A stretch of DNA of 52,033 bases from Mariprofundus sp. (lineage in GTDB: Bacteria > Pseudomonadota > Zetaproteobacteria > Mariprofundales > Mariprofundaceae). Of the stretch, positions 50,784 to 52,033 are shown in pieces. How positions within the stretch are numbered: the first letter of the stretch is position 1; every line of letters starts with the position of its first letter. Location of the stretch: the NCBI GenBank assembly GCA_030951025.1, contig JAUZQK010000139.1, forward strand, positions 1 to 52,033, given 5' to 3'. The notes beneath the pieces were generated by a model. The model was not told the origin of the DNA, did not search any database, and saw nothing but the letters and a program-made list of their open reading frames with translations. Both the position numbers and the translations under genes were made by a program.

Positions 50784-50873
50784 GGAGAGATGTCTGAGTG
50801 GTTGAAGGAGCACGCCTGGAAAGCGTGTGTGTCTTAACGGGCACCGAGGGTTCGAATCCCTCTCTCTCCGCCA
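50784..50873 (+). tRNA. tRNA-Ser (anticodon GGA)
   Basis: A complete class II (long variable arm) tRNA. The 7-bp acceptor GGAGAGA (50784-50790) pairs with TCTCTCC (50863-50869), the discriminator is G, and CCA is encoded (50871-50873). The anticodon arm is CACGC-CTGGAAA-GCGTG with GGA at 50818-50820, reading UCC and UCU serine codons. The T-arm GGTTCGAATCC is present. The 3' end of such genes is a common attachment site for integrases, and an integrase remnant follows. Confidence 0.98.
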
Positions 50874-50900
50874 GTTACGCGTCCTATAACGTGCAGCAAA

Positions 50901-50938
50901 AGCCAGTAACCGTTGCGGTTACTGGCTTTTTTGTTTTC
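50901..50938 (+). terminator. Rho-independent terminator after tRNA-Ser
   Basis: A perfect 11-bp stem (50901-50911 and 50917-50927) around GTTGC is followed by a T-rich tract at 50927-50938. It should end the tRNA transcript. Confidence 0.92.
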
Positions 50939-51059
50939 TTTATATCCTATGCTGTCCTCTACTGTTTGCCAGAGTCCGGAAAATTTGGCGGTACATTTGA
51001 CGGCACATACAAACCCTCAATAACCCGACCTGACTTATATCGTCCATCGAGGTGATAAC

Positions 51060-51227
51060 ATGGCGTTAACCGATGCAGCAATAAAATCAGCAAAGCTTTC
51101 TGACAATAAGAAATGACTAAAACTATTCGATAGCGGCGGCCTTTATCTACTTGTCCTTAAAAGTGGGAAATATTGGCGACTGGATTATCGCATGGATGGC
51201 ATGATCTTCACAAAGCTGATTGGGTAG
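51060..51227 (+). pseudogene. Tyrosine integrase remnant (DUF4102 N-terminus)
   Basis: The frame starts MALTDAAIKSAKLSDNKK, meets TGA at codon 19 and continues in the same frame as LKLFDSGGLYLLVLKSGKYWRLDYRMDG. This is the N-terminal DUF4102 (arm-binding) domain of the P4/CP4-57-type integrases that insert at tRNA 3' ends. The premature stop and the end after about 50 residues, where similarity is lost (IFTKLIG, then TAG), show it is dead. The rest of the gene, which should extend about 350 more codons, is deleted. It sits 187 bp after tRNA-Ser. Confidence 0.8.
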
Positions 51228-51275
51228 AGAAACAGGCATAGTTGCGTAGTGCATCAATATAGATACAACGCATCC

Positions 51276-51377
51276 ATGAAACAACCATCGTTACGGGTCG
51301 TCTTCTACACAGGGAGAGCATAAGCCTGTCAGGCATTGGATATTGCCCGAAAACGAATGAAGGAAGTGTGCCCATGA
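51276..51377 (+). pseudogene. Possible RelE/HigB-type toxin remnant
   Basis: The frame that ends with TGA at 51375-51377 overlaps the start of the XRE antitoxin gene as ATGA, the usual layout of higBA-like operons. It reads RVVFYTGRA, a stop, and then ACQALDIARKRMKEVCP. The two segments resemble the strand and final helix of RelE/HigB toxins (RIFYF, then KTP-DIxxAxxRxKE). The part between is missing, and an internal stop is present. Similarity is short, so the call is tentative. Confidence 0.42.
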
Positions 51378-51643
51378 AACCGATGGATGAACTTGAAACA
51401 ATGTTTGCCGAAACAGGGGAACTGGACAATGTGCGCGCCTTGGCTGCCCAAAAGATTCTGACTGCGGATATTCGCCAGATGATGGATGAAAACAACATAA
51501 GCAAGGCACAGCTTGCCAAAGAGATGCACACAGCAAGACCTGTTGTAGATCGCCTGCTTGATCCGAGAAATACAGGCATCACGCTCAAAACCATTGCCAA
51601 AGCAGCGGCAGCTCTTGGTGGTCATGTTCGGGTACAGGTTTAA
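51374..51643 (+). CDS. XRE-family antitoxin-like regulator
   Basis: An 89-residue protein with one helix-turn-helix (residues about 38-62, ISKAQLAKEMHTARPVVDRLL) in an XRE/HigA-like setting, ending ITLKTIAKAAAALGGHVRVQV. The start is the ATG at 51374, with AAGGAAG eight bases upstream. It overlaps the toxin-like remnant upstream by ATGA. It is probably an antitoxin that has lost its partner and may still repress its own promoter. Confidence 0.85.
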   Translation: MKPMDELETMFAETGELDNVRALAAQKILTADIRQMMDENNISKAQLAKEMHTARPVVDRLLDPRNTGITLKTIAKAAAALGGHVRVQV

Positions 51644-51887
51644 TGGATTCAGGACTGAGACTTCAGGCCGTCTATGATTTATTTCACGTTCGCAATGGAA
51701 CTGCTGTGTGAAATTCATGCGTTTGCCGCTTGAATGGTTTCAGTGAAACTTTAGTTAATGAATACACTGTCCCCGGCTTGTAAGTTAATGAATACACTGT
51801 CCCCGGCTTGTACCGGTTTGTACGACGATCAACAGCGGTAGCAACCACCAGTAAGTGGAAAACAGTTGAGAAAACAGAGCGCCAAAA
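51644..51887. other. Gene-free spacer with short repeats
   Basis: No coding region is supported here. It holds the 30-bp tandem repeat (51753-51812) and short palindromic-looking words such as GTACCGGTTTGTAC just after it. It separates the XRE gene and the PIN-domain gene, which converge on it. Confidence 0.6.
51753..51812. repeat. 30-bp perfect tandem duplication
   Basis: Two exact 30-bp copies lie at 51753-51782 and 51783-51812. They carry AATACACTGTCCCCGG, a word similar in style to dispersed REP/RAYT-associated sequences. Direct evidence is the sequence identity only. Confidence 0.95.
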
Positions 51888-52033
51888 TCAATCAAATTGA
51901 ATCACTCTCATCTCCAGCGAGGCGGCGGCCGATGCCATCACATGGTCAGATGTGGCTATGGATTGTGCGCCGATACTTCTGGCAATGGCGAGATGCATGG
52001 CATCAAGCGTTCGCAACGCATGCTGCGGTAATT
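51888..52033 (-). CDS. PIN-domain (VapC-like) toxin, C-terminal part only
   Basis: The last 48 codons of a reading frame that continues beyond the window. It reads LPQHALRTLDAMHLAIARSIGA then ATSDHVMASAAASLEMRVIQFD. LRTLDAMHLA and TSDHVMASAAA are the third and fourth conserved acidic blocks of VapC PIN RNases. The toxin would cut tRNA or rRNA, and its antitoxin should lie past the right edge. Confidence 0.83.
   Translation of the reverse strand, partial: LPQHALRTLDAMHLAIARSIGAQSIATSDHVMASAAASLEMRVIQFD

Noticed and set aside
50798-51055. An 85-codon plus-strand frame starting inside tRNA-Ser
   Set aside because: It begins within the tRNA and crosses the terminator hairpin, so it cannot be a real gene.
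1-52033. CRISPR array, rRNA genes, intact insertion sequence or prophage structural genes
   Set aside because: No regularly spaced repeats, no rRNA motifs and no complete transposase or phage genes were found on reading both strands.

Overview
The window is about 52 kb of a Gram-negative, flagellated bacterium with roughly even GC. The evidence for this is lipoproteins and outer-membrane proteins with signal peptides, sigma-54 activators beside flagellar basal-body genes, a proteobacterial-type bifunctional SpoT, Mpl murein recycling, and densely packed operons with ATGA or TGATG overlaps. The gene mix (fliF-fliI cluster with FlrA/FlrC-like regulators, type III pantothenate kinase, class I FBPase, DUF748, HDOD and TerB-like proteins) looks like a marine Proteobacterium. 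My impression is Zetaproteobacteria (Mariprofundus-like), but that is inference and cannot be proved from the sequence alone.

Layout. (1) 1-7.9 kb, minus strand: a truncated phosphatidylserine decarboxylase gene, a MYG1-family protein, hisS, ispG, a lipoprotein and a class III adenylate cyclase, then a Rossmann-GGDEF fusion. (2) 8.0-8.6 kb, plus strand: yhbY-bolA. (3) 8.6-13.4 kb: a c-di-GMP and signalling block. A sigma-54-type promoter precedes a small FliX-like protein and a diguanylate cyclase. These converge on a four-gene minus-strand operon (unknown small protein, receiver protein, REC-GAF-HD-GYP phosphodiesterase, PilZ protein). (4) 13.7-26.1 kb, plus strand: flagellar regulation and assembly: an FlrC-like regulator, an exported TPR protein coupled to an FlrA/FleQ-like activator, then flgB-flgC-fliE-fliF-fliG-fliH-fliI-fliJ and a MotE-like protein. 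(5) 26.1-38.8 kb, minus strand: a DUF748 envelope giant, ridA-spoT-rpoZ, gmk-ferredoxin, an NTF2-domain protein with an M14 carboxypeptidase, coaX-birA-nadC and a DUF481 barrel. (6) 38.9-44.3 kb: HDOD and TerB proteins, then pstSCAB, split by two tandem CGCAGAG palindromic repeats. (7) 44.3-50.7 kb: a collapsed BrnT toxin/antitoxin chimera, a family-4 UDG whose linker carries repeat-like DNA, fbp, a TerB-like protein, mpl, a voltage-gated K+ channel with a zinc ribbon, and a carboxylesterase. (8) 50.8-52.0 kb: tRNA-Ser(GGA) with a terminator, followed by a decayed mobile island: integrase remnant, toxin remnant with an intact XRE antitoxin, a 30-bp tandem repeat and a PIN-domain toxin that runs off the end.

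How it fits together. The centre of the window is a motility programme: two sigma-54 activators, the rod/MS-ring/switch/export genes, and c-di-GMP synthesis (two GGDEF), breakdown (HD-GYP) and reception (PilZ) packed around them. Housekeeping operons flank it. The most unusual items are the Rossmann-GGDEF fusion, the receiver/HD-GYP/PilZ cassette led by an unknown small protein, the cell-wall pair at 32.9-35.2 kb, the repeat elements in pst and inside the UDG gene, and the toxin-antitoxin debris at the tRNA-Ser locus. I found no CRISPR array, no rRNA and no complete mobile element.
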